From JBBIOI01 sp037443425 (GTDB lineage Bacteria; Desulfobacterota; BSN033; UBA1163), in the NCBI GenBank assembly GCA_037443425.1, contig JBBIOI010000027.1, positions 1 to 32,465 on the forward strand: 32,465 nt of DNA, written 5' to 3'. Positions 1 to 7,340 of the stretch are shown piece by piece. Positions within the stretch are counted from its first letter, which is position 1, and each line of letters opens with the position of its first letter. The notes under the pieces were generated by a model. The model did no database searches. It was not told the DNA's origin and saw only the letters and a program-made list of their open reading frames with translations. Made by a program: the position numbers and the translations under genes.

Positions 1-258
1 AGAAGTGGCAATGCCAAGACATACACGGCTTAACTCCTCTGCCACAAGGCAATACTCTAAGACCCCTCCACCAAAACCTCCAAACTCTTCTGGAATTGAG
101 ACACCCATAAGACCTGCGTCTGCACTCACCTTCACTATCTCCCACGGAAATTCTTCTTTTTCATCAAGCTCTGCCCTAACAGGTAGCATCTTCTCTTGAG
201 CGATTCTCCGTGCTAAATCTTGAATCATCTTCTGATCAGGTGTTAAGAAGTAGTCCAA
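1..258 (-). CDS. Acyl-CoA dehydrogenase, N-terminal part (cut by window edge)
   Basis: An open frame of 86 codons begins with TTG at 258 and runs off the left edge. The TTG is preceded by AGGAGG seven bases upstream, a strong ribosome site that decides this start. The translation begins LDYFLTPDQKMIQDLARRIA and continues with GLMGVSIPEEFGGFGGG and then AEELSRVC. This is the classic N-terminal helical domain of acyl-CoA dehydrogenases, including the conserved PEEFGG turn. Such enzymes are FAD flavoproteins that make a 2,3-enoyl-CoA and pass electrons to ETF. The frame starts 25 bases after the plsX stop, so it is probably the last visible gene of the DUF177-rpmF-plsX operon. Substrate chain length cannot be told from this fragment. 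Confidence 0.88.
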   Translation of the reverse strand, partial: MDYFLTPDQKMIQDLARRIAQEKMLPVRAELDEKEEFPWEIVKVSADAGLMGVSIPEEFGGFGGGVLEYCLVAEELSRVCLGIATS

Positions 259-283
259 AAGAGATCCTCCTTTACTTTATTAA

Positions 284-1333
284 TTAAATTGCCTTCGATT
301 CATCTGTCTTTTCAAATCTTCTTTGACCTACTCGAAGAAAATCTTTCTGTTCCTCAAGCTCTTGTAATATATGCTCATTTAATCTACTTTTTGCAAGATT
401 TGATGCCAATACTATTGCATTCATAATTGCCTTTGCATTTGACGCACCATGACTTATAACACAGTTACCATTTATTCCTATAAGAGGGGCCCCTCCATAC
501 TCTGTATAATCAAGTTTTTTCTCTAATCGTCTTATCACCCTTTTCATAAGAAAGTAGGCAACCCTTGCCCTTATATTATCTTGGGCTTCCCATTTAAGAA
601 ATCCATGTATTGTCTCCCAAAGCCCTTCGCAAATCTTTAGGGCAATATTTCCAACAAATCCATCACATACAATAACATCTACACGTCCACTATTAAGATC
701 TCGACCTTCCACATATCCTATATAATTTAGATTCGTTGATGACAAAATCTCATGTACTTCTCGAGTAAGTTCATTACCCTTGCTCTCTTCCTCCCCGTTA
801 CTCAAAATCCCTATCCTTGGCTCCTGGATTCCAAGCATATATTTTGCATAGGCCCTACCCATAATGGCGAATTGGACCAAATGTTGGGGCTTACAATCGA
901 CATTCCCGCCTGAATCAATAAGAACGGTTGATCCTTTAAGAGATGGGTGAATTGTTGCAATTGCAGGTCTCTCAATACCCTCTATCTTTTTAAATATAAA
1001 CATTGCAAGGGCCATAGCAGCCCCTGAATTTCCGGCTGATACAACACCATTTACTTGTCCCTCTTTGGCTAACTCAAGTGCAACCTTAATAGACGAATCT
1101 CTCATCTTACGAATAACAGAAGATGGGGATTCATGCATAGAGACTACGTGAGGTGCATGATGAATGTATATAGAAAGCTTTGAGGTTGGATATTTTGCAA
1201 GCTCTTTGCTTATCTGGTCCTCATCCCCCACAAGCACAACCTTTAGTCCGAAATTCTTAGCTGCTAAAAATGAACCTTCAACTGTACTTTGTGGGGCAAA
1301 GTCACCACCCATTGCATCCACTGCAATCTTCAT
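284..1333 (-). CDS. plsX: Phosphate acyltransferase PlsX
   Basis: The 349-residue protein has the usual PlsX length. It begins MKIAVDAMGGDFAPQSTVEG, the family's signature N-terminus, and contains the conserved segments SAGNSGAAMALAMF, DSGGNVDCKP, CDGFVGNIALK and GGAPLIGINGNCVISHG. PlsX is a peripheral membrane enzyme that converts acyl-ACP and phosphate to acyl-phosphate, the donor used by PlsY for the first acylation of glycerol-3-phosphate in phospholipid synthesis. It lies 22 bases downstream of rpmF, the arrangement common in many bacteria. What is unusual is the next gene: an acyl-CoA dehydrogenase rather than fabH. Translation probably starts at the ATG at 1333; an AGGAGTAAGG purine-rich stretch lies just upstream. 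Confidence 0.97.
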   Translation of the reverse strand: MKIAVDAMGGDFAPQSTVEGSFLAAKNFGLKVVLVGDEDQISKELAKYPTSKLSIYIHHAPHVVSMHESPSSVIRKMRDSSIKVALELAKEGQVNGVVSAGNSGAAMALAMFIFKKIEGIERPAIATIHPSLKGSTVLIDSGGNVDCKPQHLVQFAIMGRAYAKYMLGIQEPRIGILSNGEEESKGNELTREVHEILSSTNLNYIGYVEGRDLNSGRVDVIVCDGFVGNIALKICEGLWETIHGFLKWEAQDNIRARVAYFLMKRVIRRLEKKLDYTEYGGAPLIGINGNCVISHGASNAKAIMNAIVLASNLAKSRLNEHILQELEEQKDFLRVGQRRFEKTDESKAI

Positions 1334-1355
1334 AGTCCTTTACCTTACTCCTCCA

Positions 1356-1535
1356 TTACTCTTCTACTTTTATGATCTCTTTCCCTTTATAACTTCCACA
1401 ATGTGGACAAATATGATGAGGCAGTAAAGGTTCGCGGCATTGGGGGCAAAGAGATATCGTTGGTGAAGTAATCTTATCATGTGTCCTTCTTTTATCCCTT
1501 CTTGAGGGTGAATGTCTTCTTTTTGGTACTCCCAT
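1356..1535 (-). CDS. rpmF: Ribosomal protein bL32
   Basis: A 59-residue basic protein beginning MGVPKRRHSPSRRDKRR, followed by a zinc-ribbon with CPQC and, 11 residues on, CPHC. This is the zinc-binding (C+) form of bL32, a component of the large ribosomal subunit. An in-frame TTG one codon upstream (1538) could be read as a start. I prefer the ATG at 1535 because MGVPKRR is the conserved beginning and AAGGA is well placed for it. The gene sits 17 bases after the DUF177 gene and 22 before plsX. The DUF177-rpmF-plsX order is widely conserved. The four-cysteine form suggests that expression could respond to zinc supply in species with a cysteine-free paralogue, but none is visible here. Confidence 0.96.
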   Translation of the reverse strand: MGVPKRRHSPSRRDKRRTHDKITSPTISLCPQCREPLLPHHICPHCGSYKGKEIIKVEE

Positions 1536-1552
1536 CAATATTTCCTTTCTAT

Positions 1553-2092
1553 TTATGATTTAATCAATTTTCTTAATATACTGAAGCTATTTGAAACCTC
1601 TTCTTTAATACAATCACACGGTGAGACATTAAGATCCTGTCCACAAAAGGTACAGAGCCCTTTACAATCTTTGTCGCAAAGTGGTTGATAAGGGATTTCA
1701 AGAAATACCTGTTCAAAAGCTATTTCGGAAAGATGTATCTCACTACCTTCGTAAAAATTCATCTCCATATCCTCTTCGCTCAGCTCAACCTCTTCAGGAA
1801 AATTGAAATCCTTTATTGAAAAGAATGTGAGATCAAAATTTGTTGTTATAGGATATAAGAATTCTTTCAAACACCTTCCGCATTGTAGCCTTAGTGTCGT
1901 CTTTACACCTCCCTTTATCAAAATAGATTTACCTGCCTTTTTTACCCTTACATTTGAGAAAAGAGGTGTCTCAAAATCAAAGTCAATGTTTGAGAAGTTT
2001 TTTAGGTAAGAAGAGATAGAATCTCTCTCCTCAACCCATTCCAGATTTAATCCTTCCTCAGGGATTTCCTCTATCTTTATAGTTAACATCAT
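1553..2092 (-). CDS. yceD: DUF177 / YceD-family protein
   Basis: A 179-residue protein with the DUF177 layout: an N-terminal beta-rich part, a central CGRC pair in the context LQCGRCLKEF, and a C-terminal cysteine cluster CDKDCKGLCTFCG followed by CDC. The DUF177 family is encoded next to rpmF in most bacteria and is linked to 23S rRNA processing or ribosome assembly in plants and bacteria. The exact biochemical role is not settled. Two ATG codons are adjacent (2092 and 2089). The AGGAG motif is only three bases from the first but six from the second, so the real start may be 2089. It is the first gene of the operon and sits directly behind a strong promoter-like sequence. Confidence 0.9.
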   Translation of the reverse strand: MMLTIKIEEIPEEGLNLEWVEERDSISSYLKNFSNIDFDFETPLFSNVRVKKAGKSILIKGGVKTTLRLQCGRCLKEFLYPITTNFDLTFFSIKDFNFPEEVELSEEDMEMNFYEGSEIHLSEIAFEQVFLEIPYQPLCDKDCKGLCTFCGQDLNVSPCDCIKEEVSNSFSILRKLIKS

Positions 2093-2116
2093 ATTCTCCT
2101 TTGAATTAAGAAATTA

Positions 2117-2144
2117 AATATATAAAAAAAATTTTTTTTGTCAA
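2117..2144 (-). promoter_or_regulatory. Probable promoter of the DUF177-rpmF-plsX operon
   Basis: On the minus strand TTGACA (2144-2139) is followed by a 16-base spacer and TATATT (2122-2117). The spacer is a pure A7T8 tract plus one A, so this is a perfect -35 box with a rigid, probably bent spacer. The -10 ends 24 bases before the first ATG, leaving room for the AGGAG ribosome site. Confidence 0.65.
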
Positions 2145-2226
2145 GAAAAAAACTGAAATTTTTTACTCCATGTCCAAAAAACAGTTCCCTTAAAATTGAA
2201 AAATTCATTTTTTTATGTTAACAGAT

Positions 2227-2256
2227 TTGAGTAATTAGTTGCAAGATGTTTATATA
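2227..2256 (+). promoter_or_regulatory. Possible promoter of the carboxyltransferase gene
   Basis: TTGAGT (2227-2232), an 18-base spacer and TATATA (2251-2256) lie about 30 bases before the ATG at 2286, with the ribosome site AAAGGGGG between them. Boxes match the sigma-70 consensus only partly, in a very AT-rich region where chance matches are common. Confidence 0.4.
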
Positions 2257-2285
2257 TTATTAAATTTTAAAGGGGGACAACATAA

Positions 2286-3773
2286 ATGGAAGGCTTGGAG
2301 AAGATTGAAAAAAAACCGATAAAGATTACAGATACAACTTTTCGGGATGGTCATCAGTCAATATTAGCCACAAGATTGAGGACTGAAGATATGGTTCCTA
2401 TCGCAGAGGAGTTGGACCAGGTGGGTTTTCATTCAGTAGAAGTATGGGGGGGCGCAACCTTTGATGTCTGCCATAGATTCTTAGGAGAAGATCCTTGGGA
2501 ACGGGTGAGGATTTTAAAGAAACATATGCCAAAAACGCCATTTCAAATGCTTCTACGGGGACAAAACCTTGTTGGCTACCGCCATTATGCAGATGATGTA
2601 GTGGAGGCCTTTGTCGAAAAGGCAGCTGAGGTTGGTATAGATATATTCAGGGTCTTTGATGCAGTTAATGATGAGAGAAATTTTGAAACCGCATTTAAGG
2701 TTATTAAAAGATGTGGGAAACATATCCAGGGATCAATCTGTTATTCACTTACAGAAACAAGAATGGGAGGTCCTATATATAATCTCAACTATTATCTTCA
2801 GAAGGCAAAGATTATCGAAGATATGGGAGCAGATTCTTTATGCATTAAAGATATGGCAGCTTTGATCTCTCCTTATGATGCCTATGAGCTTATCAAAGGC
2901 CTTAAGAAGACGGTAAAAATCCCTATTCAACTTCATACGCATTATACAAGTGGAATGGGGGCAATGAGCTACCTTAAAGCAATAGAGGCTGGTGTAGATG
3001 TGATTGACACGGCTATTGCCCCATTTGCCTTAAGATCTTCTCAACCAGCAGTTGAACCCATATTAGTTGCATTATTAGGAACTCCGTGGGACCCTGGCCT
3101 TGATCTTTCGAGACTCCTAAAAATTGGTGAATATTTAGAATCGATAGCCCCAAAGTACAGAGATTTTCTTGATACCACAAAAATGTCTGTAATCGATACT
3201 GGTGTGCTCAAACATCAAATACCTGGCGGAATGATCTCAAACATGGTGAGTCAACTTAAACAACAGAATGCAATCCATAAGCTTCCTGAGGTTCATGCAG
3301 AGTTGCCAAATACAAGAAAAGACCTCGGTTATCCTCCACTTGTTACCCCAACATCTCAAATTGTAGGAGTTCAGGCTGTATTAAATGTACTTTTTGGACG
3401 ATATAAAATGGTCTCGAAAGAAACACAGGATTATGTTTTCGGTCTATATGGTAGACCACCTGTACCTATTTCAGATGAGATTAAAAAGCTCGTCCTGAGA
3501 GGATATAAAAAGGGTAAAGAACCAATTACATGTCGTCCAGCTGATATCATTGAACCTGAGCTTGAGAAAGTGAAGGAGGAATCAAAAGGATTGGCTCGCG
3601 ACATATATGATGTGCTCATTTACGCCTTATTTCCACAGACAGGCTCACAATTTCTAAAATGGAAGTATGGAATTGAGCCAATGCCTGAAAAATTGAAACC
3701 AAAGACACTGGAAGACATAAAACGTGAAGATGAGGCTATTGCCAAGCTAAAGGCTGAGTTTCAGAAAAAATAG
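2286..3773 (+). CDS. Biotin-dependent carboxyltransferase subunit (PycB/OadA alpha/5S type)
   Basis: A 495-residue protein of the HMGL-like TIM barrel plus conserved carboxylase domain. The N-terminus has TDTTFRDGHQSILATRLRTE. The metal site is visible: Asp21 in RDGHQS, Lys188 in LCIKDM (the carbamylated lysine of the family) and His217/His219 in LHTHYTSGM. Residues from about 300 match the conserved carboxylase domain (ETQDYVFGLYGRPP). The family moves CO2 between carboxybiotin and pyruvate, oxaloacetate or propionyl-CoA derivatives. There is no C-terminal biotinyl (AMKM) domain and no biotin carboxylase gene in the window, so it must work with subunits encoded elsewhere. Pyruvate carboxylase subunit B, oxaloacetate decarboxylase alpha and the transcarboxylase 5S subunit are all possible. 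It is a monocistronic plus-strand gene, meeting a minus gene tail to tail with five bases between. Confidence 0.9.
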   Translation: MEGLEKIEKKPIKITDTTFRDGHQSILATRLRTEDMVPIAEELDQVGFHSVEVWGGATFDVCHRFLGEDPWERVRILKKHMPKTPFQMLLRGQNLVGYRHYADDVVEAFVEKAAEVGIDIFRVFDAVNDERNFETAFKVIKRCGKHIQGSICYSLTETRMGGPIYNLNYYLQKAKIIEDMGADSLCIKDMAALISPYDAYELIKGLKKTVKIPIQLHTHYTSGMGAMSYLKAIEAGVDVIDTAIAPFALRSSQPAVEPILVALLGTPWDPGLDLSRLLKIGEYLESIAPKYRDFLDTTKMSVIDTGVLKHQIPGGMISNMVSQLKQQNAIHKLPEVHAELPNTRKDLGYPPLVTPTSQIVGVQAVLNVLFGRYKMVSKETQDYVFGLYGRPPVPISDEIKKLVLRGYKKGKEPITCRPADIIEPELEKVKEESKGLARDIYDVLIYALFPQTGSQFLKWKYGIEPMPEKLKPKTLEDIKREDEAIAKLKAEFQKK

Positions 3774-3778
3774 ACTTT

Positions 3779-4117
3779 TTATTTACCCTTTGGAAACATC
3801 TTTAGGAATGTATCAGAAAGTTCATTGGATTTTTTGCATTTAAGGAGAGATTCTATTTCAAGTAGGTCAAATCCTGAATATTGAAAGAGACTCAAATTTA
3901 AACCGAATTTTTTATTGACGCGATTAACAAGGTACTGTTTTAGCTCTTTTTCATAAGAAAGAAAGTTTGGGTCTCCCAATCCAATGAAGGATTTTCCAAC
4001 ATATGCCATCAATTGAGATGGTATTCTATTTTCTTTTCCAAAGACCAAGGTAGGATTTTTTATTAGCCAGAAAAGATTTATTATAAGAAGCACTAAGAGT
4101 AGTCGATTAAATTTCAT
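3779..4117 (-). CDS. Small exported protein of unknown function
   Basis: A 112-residue frame beginning with basic residues and then a hydrophobic stretch (RLLLVLLIINLFWLI), followed by a possible cleavage region near residue 27. This fits a signal peptide or a single membrane anchor. The rest is a mixed helical segment with ELKQYLVNRVNKKFGL and a lone cysteine near the C-terminus. I recognise no family. No Shine-Dalgarno is present. Instead a TTGACA with a GATAAT -10 sits just ahead of the ATG, so it may be translated from a leaderless transcript. The base composition resembles its neighbours, and the reading frame is likely but not certainly real. Confidence 0.6.
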   Translation of the reverse strand: MKFNRLLLVLLIINLFWLIKNPTLVFGKENRIPSQLMAYVGKSFIGLGDPNFLSYEKELKQYLVNRVNKKFGLNLSLFQYSGFDLLEIESLLKCKKSNELSDTFLKMFPKGK

Positions 4118-4125
4118 ATAATAAA

Positions 4126-4152
4126 ATTATCTTAATTTTAAAAAATTGTCAA
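4126..4152 (-). promoter_or_regulatory. Promoter-like site directly before the small exported protein
   Basis: Minus strand TTGACA (4152-4147), 15-base spacer, GATAAT (4131-4126). The ATG begins at 4117, only eight bases after the -10, so transcription would start at or next to the start codon. Confidence 0.4.
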
Positions 4153-4225
4153 ATAAAATTTATCCCGAGATCTGAAGAGTACTCAAATAAATAACTCCTC
4201 TTCTATACTTCCAATCAAAACATTT

Positions 4226-5089
4226 TTATTTCTTTCCCGCGCCCTCCATCCTTCCTAAATCTATAAATGGGATCGCGCTCCCTGAAACCTGAGGTAATAT
4301 TCCATTCCATTTCTCAATACTTTTATACTGAACAAGTATCGGGCTTATAGAACGTGAGAGCAGTTCATTTGCCTTGGCCTGCCCCTGTGCTACAACAATT
4401 ATAGCCTCAGCCTCTCCCCGAGCGGTAGCAACCTTTTGCTGGGCTTCAATTTCCCGCTGAGCCAATATCTGTCTCTGTGTTTCGACTTGTTGTTGTGCTA
4501 CCTGTTTAGCCTCTATAGCTTTTTCATATTCAGGAGAGAAACGGATATTCGAAATATATATATCATCGACAATGATATGATAACGCGCAAGATTCTCTCC
4601 TAACTTTTTCATTGCCCTTTTCCTGATCTCTTCCCTCTTTGGAAGGATCTCTGTTATAGGATAGTTTGGAACAACCTCTTTAACAAAATCATTGAAAGCA
4701 GGATCGATTACCTTATTCGCAAAGTCAAGGCCAACCTTTTGGTATAGGATATTGACATAGGAAGGATCAATATGAAAGTTCATCATACCCGTAAGCTTAA
4801 CAATCTGATACTCTTTTGAAGCAGCGTCTATCTCTTTAAAAGGATGAGGCTGGACCCTTACATCAACCTTTATTACCCTTTCTGCAATTGGAACTTTAAA
4901 ATTAAGTCCCTCTCCCATTACCCTTTTCTCAACACTTCCCCACCACAATACCACTCCTCTATGACCTGCTGGAACGATTACAAATGAACCCCATAAAAAG
5001 AATAGAATAATTATTGCAATGATAATATATGCAATAGTCTTTGGCCTTGGCCCTCTTAATTCAAAAATTTCGTTTGATCTTTCAGGCAT
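4226..5089 (-). CDS. SPFH/prohibitin-like membrane protein
   Basis: A 287-residue protein with one N-terminal membrane segment (residues about 18-37, IAYIIIAIIILFFLWGSFVI), then VPAGHRGVVLWWGSVEKRVMGEGLNFKVP, the typical start of a prohibitin SPFH domain. The C-terminal third is a long Ala/Gln/Glu-rich coiled coil (AKQVAQQQVETQ, then ARGEAEAIIVVAQGQAKA), as in prohibitins and HflK/HflC. These proteins form large membrane rings or cages that organise membrane domains and restrain AAA proteases such as FtsH. No FtsH or paired HflK/C partner is adjacent, so a single-subunit prohibitin is the best reading. The start is supported by GGAGGT a few bases upstream. It is 130 bases from the preceding gene, possibly with its own promoter. 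Confidence 0.9.
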   Translation of the reverse strand: MPERSNEIFELRGPRPKTIAYIIIAIIILFFLWGSFVIVPAGHRGVVLWWGSVEKRVMGEGLNFKVPIAERVIKVDVRVQPHPFKEIDAASKEYQIVKLTGMMNFHIDPSYVNILYQKVGLDFANKVIDPAFNDFVKEVVPNYPITEILPKREEIRKRAMKKLGENLARYHIIVDDIYISNIRFSPEYEKAIEAKQVAQQQVETQRQILAQREIEAQQKVATARGEAEAIIVVAQGQAKANELLSRSISPILVQYKSIEKWNGILPQVSGSAIPFIDLGRMEGAGKK

Positions 5090-5219
5090 AATCTTACCTC
5101 CAATTCTTATTATGTTTTTTCAAGAAGCTACGAATTCCTATCTAACGACTGCCTCATTTTTGATGTAGGCGGGAAAACTTCTGCTAAGATCTCTTTTTTC
5201 ATTCGAAATTACTAATCCT

Positions 5220-5579
5220 TTAAACCAATTTTTTTTCTATCAAATAGGTCATAGAGCTTTGACAAGATGTGGTTACAAGGGACAACGATTCCGAAAAAGA
5301 TCGGTAAGCTTCCTCAAATTGCGACATCTGTATCCTTCCTATCAATTCCATCAATTTCCTTTCAAGATTACCATATTCACCTGGTCCTAAAACGTTTTCT
5401 GCAATTCTAAGCTCCCTTATTAAGCCTTCAATATACCATACCAATACCTTTTTAGCGCCTGATAATTCTTCCTCACTCTTCAATGAACTTAATTGTTCAA
5501 GTAATTGAGTGCCAATAATAAGTCCTGACTTCATCCTTTCAGAATATTGATAGCTTAAAATGGCTTTTCTTGTATCCAT
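5220..5579 (-). CDS. Small helical protein of unknown function, next to efp
   Basis: A 119-residue, almost entirely helical protein with no signal peptide or membrane segment. It has an AGGAAGGA ribosome site before the ATG and starts 19 bases after the efp stop, so it is very probably co-transcribed with efp. Leucine, glutamate and serine dominate; the layout (helix, loop near LGPGEYG, two further helices) could be a small helical bundle. I looked for FliS-like features because of size and shape, but the usual FliS N-terminal pattern is not there. I do not assign a function. Confidence 0.7.
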   Translation of the reverse strand: MDTRKAILSYQYSERMKSGLIIGTQLLEQLSSLKSEEELSGAKKVLVWYIEGLIRELRIAENVLGPGEYGNLERKLMELIGRIQMSQFEEAYRSFSESLSLVTTSCQSSMTYLIEKKLV

Positions 5580-5598
5580 TTAAATCCTTCCTAAAACT

Positions 5599-6162
5599 TT
5601 ATTTTTTTGATCGCTCCAAATACTTTTTTGTAGATACACTTACTTTAACAACATCTCCAACTTTAATAAACTGGGGTACCTGTATTTGCATCCCGTTTGA
5701 TAATGTTGCCGGTTTATAAACTTCATCTGTAAGACTACTAATACTTGGTGGAGTAGAAACAACTTCCAGCTCAACCCATTCAGGAAAAACTACATTAACA
5801 GGTTCACCATCTAAAAACTCAACCGGGAGTTTCATATTCGGCTTAAGAAAAGGTGAAAACTCTTCCAAAAGTCTTCTATCCAGTTGTATTTGTTCATATG
5901 AATCAGGATCCATTAAATAAAATCCATCTTTATCCTCGTACAGATACTCTAATGTTTTACGATCAAGTTCTACATCATCAATCTTTTCTTCTGGCTTAAA
6001 TTTCTTTTCAAGTATCAATCCAGATCTTATATCCTTGAATTTTACATGAACAAGCCCGCCCATTTTACCTCCACCCATATGATATTCAGAGGAAAGGACT
6101 TTATAAAGACCCTTCTCCATCTTAAATACAATTCCTGGCTTAATTTCTGATGCAGATATCAT
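5599..6162 (-). CDS. efp: Translation elongation factor P with a GGGK acceptor loop
   Basis: A 187-residue protein with the three EF-P beta-barrel domains: the KOW-like N-terminal domain (SEIKPGIVFKMEKGLYKVL), the central OB domain (LEYLYEDKDGFYLMDPDSYEQ) and the C-terminal domain (VPQFIKVGDVVKVSVSTKKYLER). EF-P enters the ribosomal E site and helps form peptide bonds between consecutive prolines. The loop that points to the peptidyl centre reads HMGGGKMGG with Lys33 at the tip, instead of the usual PGKG or PGRG. A lysine is kept, but the flanking proline is gone. The modification enzyme cannot be predicted from this window. The ribosome site AAAGGAGGGG is strong. It is first of a two-gene unit with the small helical protein. 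Confidence 0.95.
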   Translation of the reverse strand: MISASEIKPGIVFKMEKGLYKVLSSEYHMGGGKMGGLVHVKFKDIRSGLILEKKFKPEEKIDDVELDRKTLEYLYEDKDGFYLMDPDSYEQIQLDRRLLEEFSPFLKPNMKLPVEFLDGEPVNVVFPEWVELEVVSTPPSISSLTDEVYKPATLSNGMQIQVPQFIKVGDVVKVSVSTKKYLERSKK

Positions 6163-6270
6163 ATCTACCCCTCCTTTTATAATTAAGGGTTAATAAGGAT
6201 ATCCCATGAAAAGCCTTTTTCAGATTTTAAAATTACCAAAAAAACAATAACTCCTCACCCTAATTCTTAA

Positions 6271-7014
6271 TTATTTTAAGACTTCTAAAAATTTAGGATC
6301 TACCTTAATTCCTAAGCCCTCAGCAGATTGAACATGTTCAATAGCAAGTTTATATTCTCTTTTTTCAAAATGAATAACGGCAAGTTGATAATGGGCCTCA
6401 CCGTATTTAGGATCTATTTCTAAGGCTCGGTTAAAAGATATTAAGGCCTCTTCAATCAATCCGATCTTTTTGTAAGCACATCCAAGATTATAATAACCCT
6501 TTGCATAGTTTGGATTAATCTCAATGGTTTTCTTATATTGAGATATAGCCTCTTCTGCTCGTCCCTTCCTTAAGTAGATATTACCCAAATTGTTTATTGC
6601 CTCAATATAATCAGGATTTATCTTTATTGCCTTCTCATATTGCTTTAAAGCTTCGTCAAGATCTCCCCTTTCAGCATATGCAATTCCCAGATGATAATAC
6701 GCCTGGGCAAATTCTGGTTGAATCTTTATTGCTTTTTTATATTCTGATATCTCATCCTTCCATTTTCCCTGTCTCCCATAAATAATCCCAAGGTTAATAT
6801 GGGCCTTTACATTCTTAGGATCGACCTTTAAAACCTCTTTATATTCCCTTTCTGCTTCAGAAAGATTTCCCCTTTCTGCGGCAGCAAATGCAAGATTAAA
6901 ATGTTCTTCTACAGATAATACCCTATCCTTCTTCTCAATTTTTTTGGAACCAGAACAACTGATAATTAAAAACAATGCAGTAATAATTATTAGCCAAATT
7001 ATCCTTATTTTCAT
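6271..7014 (-). CDS. TPR-repeat lipoprotein
   Basis: A 247-residue protein with a lipoprotein signal peptide. The hydrophobic stretch WLIIITALFLIISC ends in a lipobox with Cys20. From about residue 38 to 235 there are five to six tetratricopeptide repeats, each about 34 residues with the pattern A-x-x-x-L-G ... Y-x-x-A-I-x-I-x-P (for example YYHLGIAYAERGDLDEALKQ). TPR domains bind other proteins. Lipid-anchored examples act in outer-membrane assembly or as scaffolds for secretion and peptidoglycan enzymes, but the partner is not evident. An AGGAGAAG ribosome site precedes the ATG. The gene diverges from the MFS gene across about 325 bases. Confidence 0.9.
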   Translation of the reverse strand: MKIRIIWLIIITALFLIISCSGSKKIEKKDRVLSVEEHFNLAFAAAERGNLSEAEREYKEVLKVDPKNVKAHINLGIIYGRQGKWKDEISEYKKAIKIQPEFAQAYYHLGIAYAERGDLDEALKQYEKAIKINPDYIEAINNLGNIYLRKGRAEEAISQYKKTIEINPNYAKGYYNLGCAYKKIGLIEEALISFNRALEIDPKYGEAHYQLAVIHFEKREYKLAIEHVQSAEGLGIKVDPKFLEVLK

Positions 7015-7340
7015 CTTCTCCTTTTTGAACCCCCTTTAATTTAACCGATACTATTCATAAGTGTTAAAAAATTGTTTTTTTAACTTAAATATATAGAATC
7101 CTATTTTCCGAATATCTTTTCGTATCCCTGGATTCTTGCCTTCACAAGAATTAATAAACATTACCTCTTGTTGAAAACCCCTTTAATTCATGAAAGGCTC
7201 TGTTTGAATCTTTATCAAATAATTTAGATTAAATCAAGAGGATTTTTTAGTTTTTTAATTAATACATTCCACACTTCCATTCCAATAACAGCAAGGCAGG
7301 GTTATTGACGTGAAGTATTTAAAATATTAGACTAAAACTC
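7015..7340. other. Divergent intergenic region between TPR lipoprotein and MFS genes
   Basis: No gene is visible. It holds two inverted repeats: an all-AT hairpin around 7063-7084 (GTTAAAAAA against TTTTTTAAC) and ATTCTTG-loop-CAAGAAT at 7132-7151. It also carries the MFS promoter-like site at its right end. Either repeat could be an operator or part of a terminator, but nothing identifies a regulator. Confidence 0.4.
7305..7333 (+). promoter_or_regulatory. Promoter-like site directly before the MFS gene
   Basis: TTGACG (7305-7310), 17-base spacer, TAGACT (7328-7333). The ATG at 7341 follows seven bases later and no Shine-Dalgarno is present. The predicted transcript would therefore begin at the start codon. 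Confidence 0.45.

Noticed and set aside
5220..5579. Flagellar chaperone FliS
   Set aside because: Size and helical character fit, but the typical N-terminal FliS pattern is absent and no flagellar gene is nearby.
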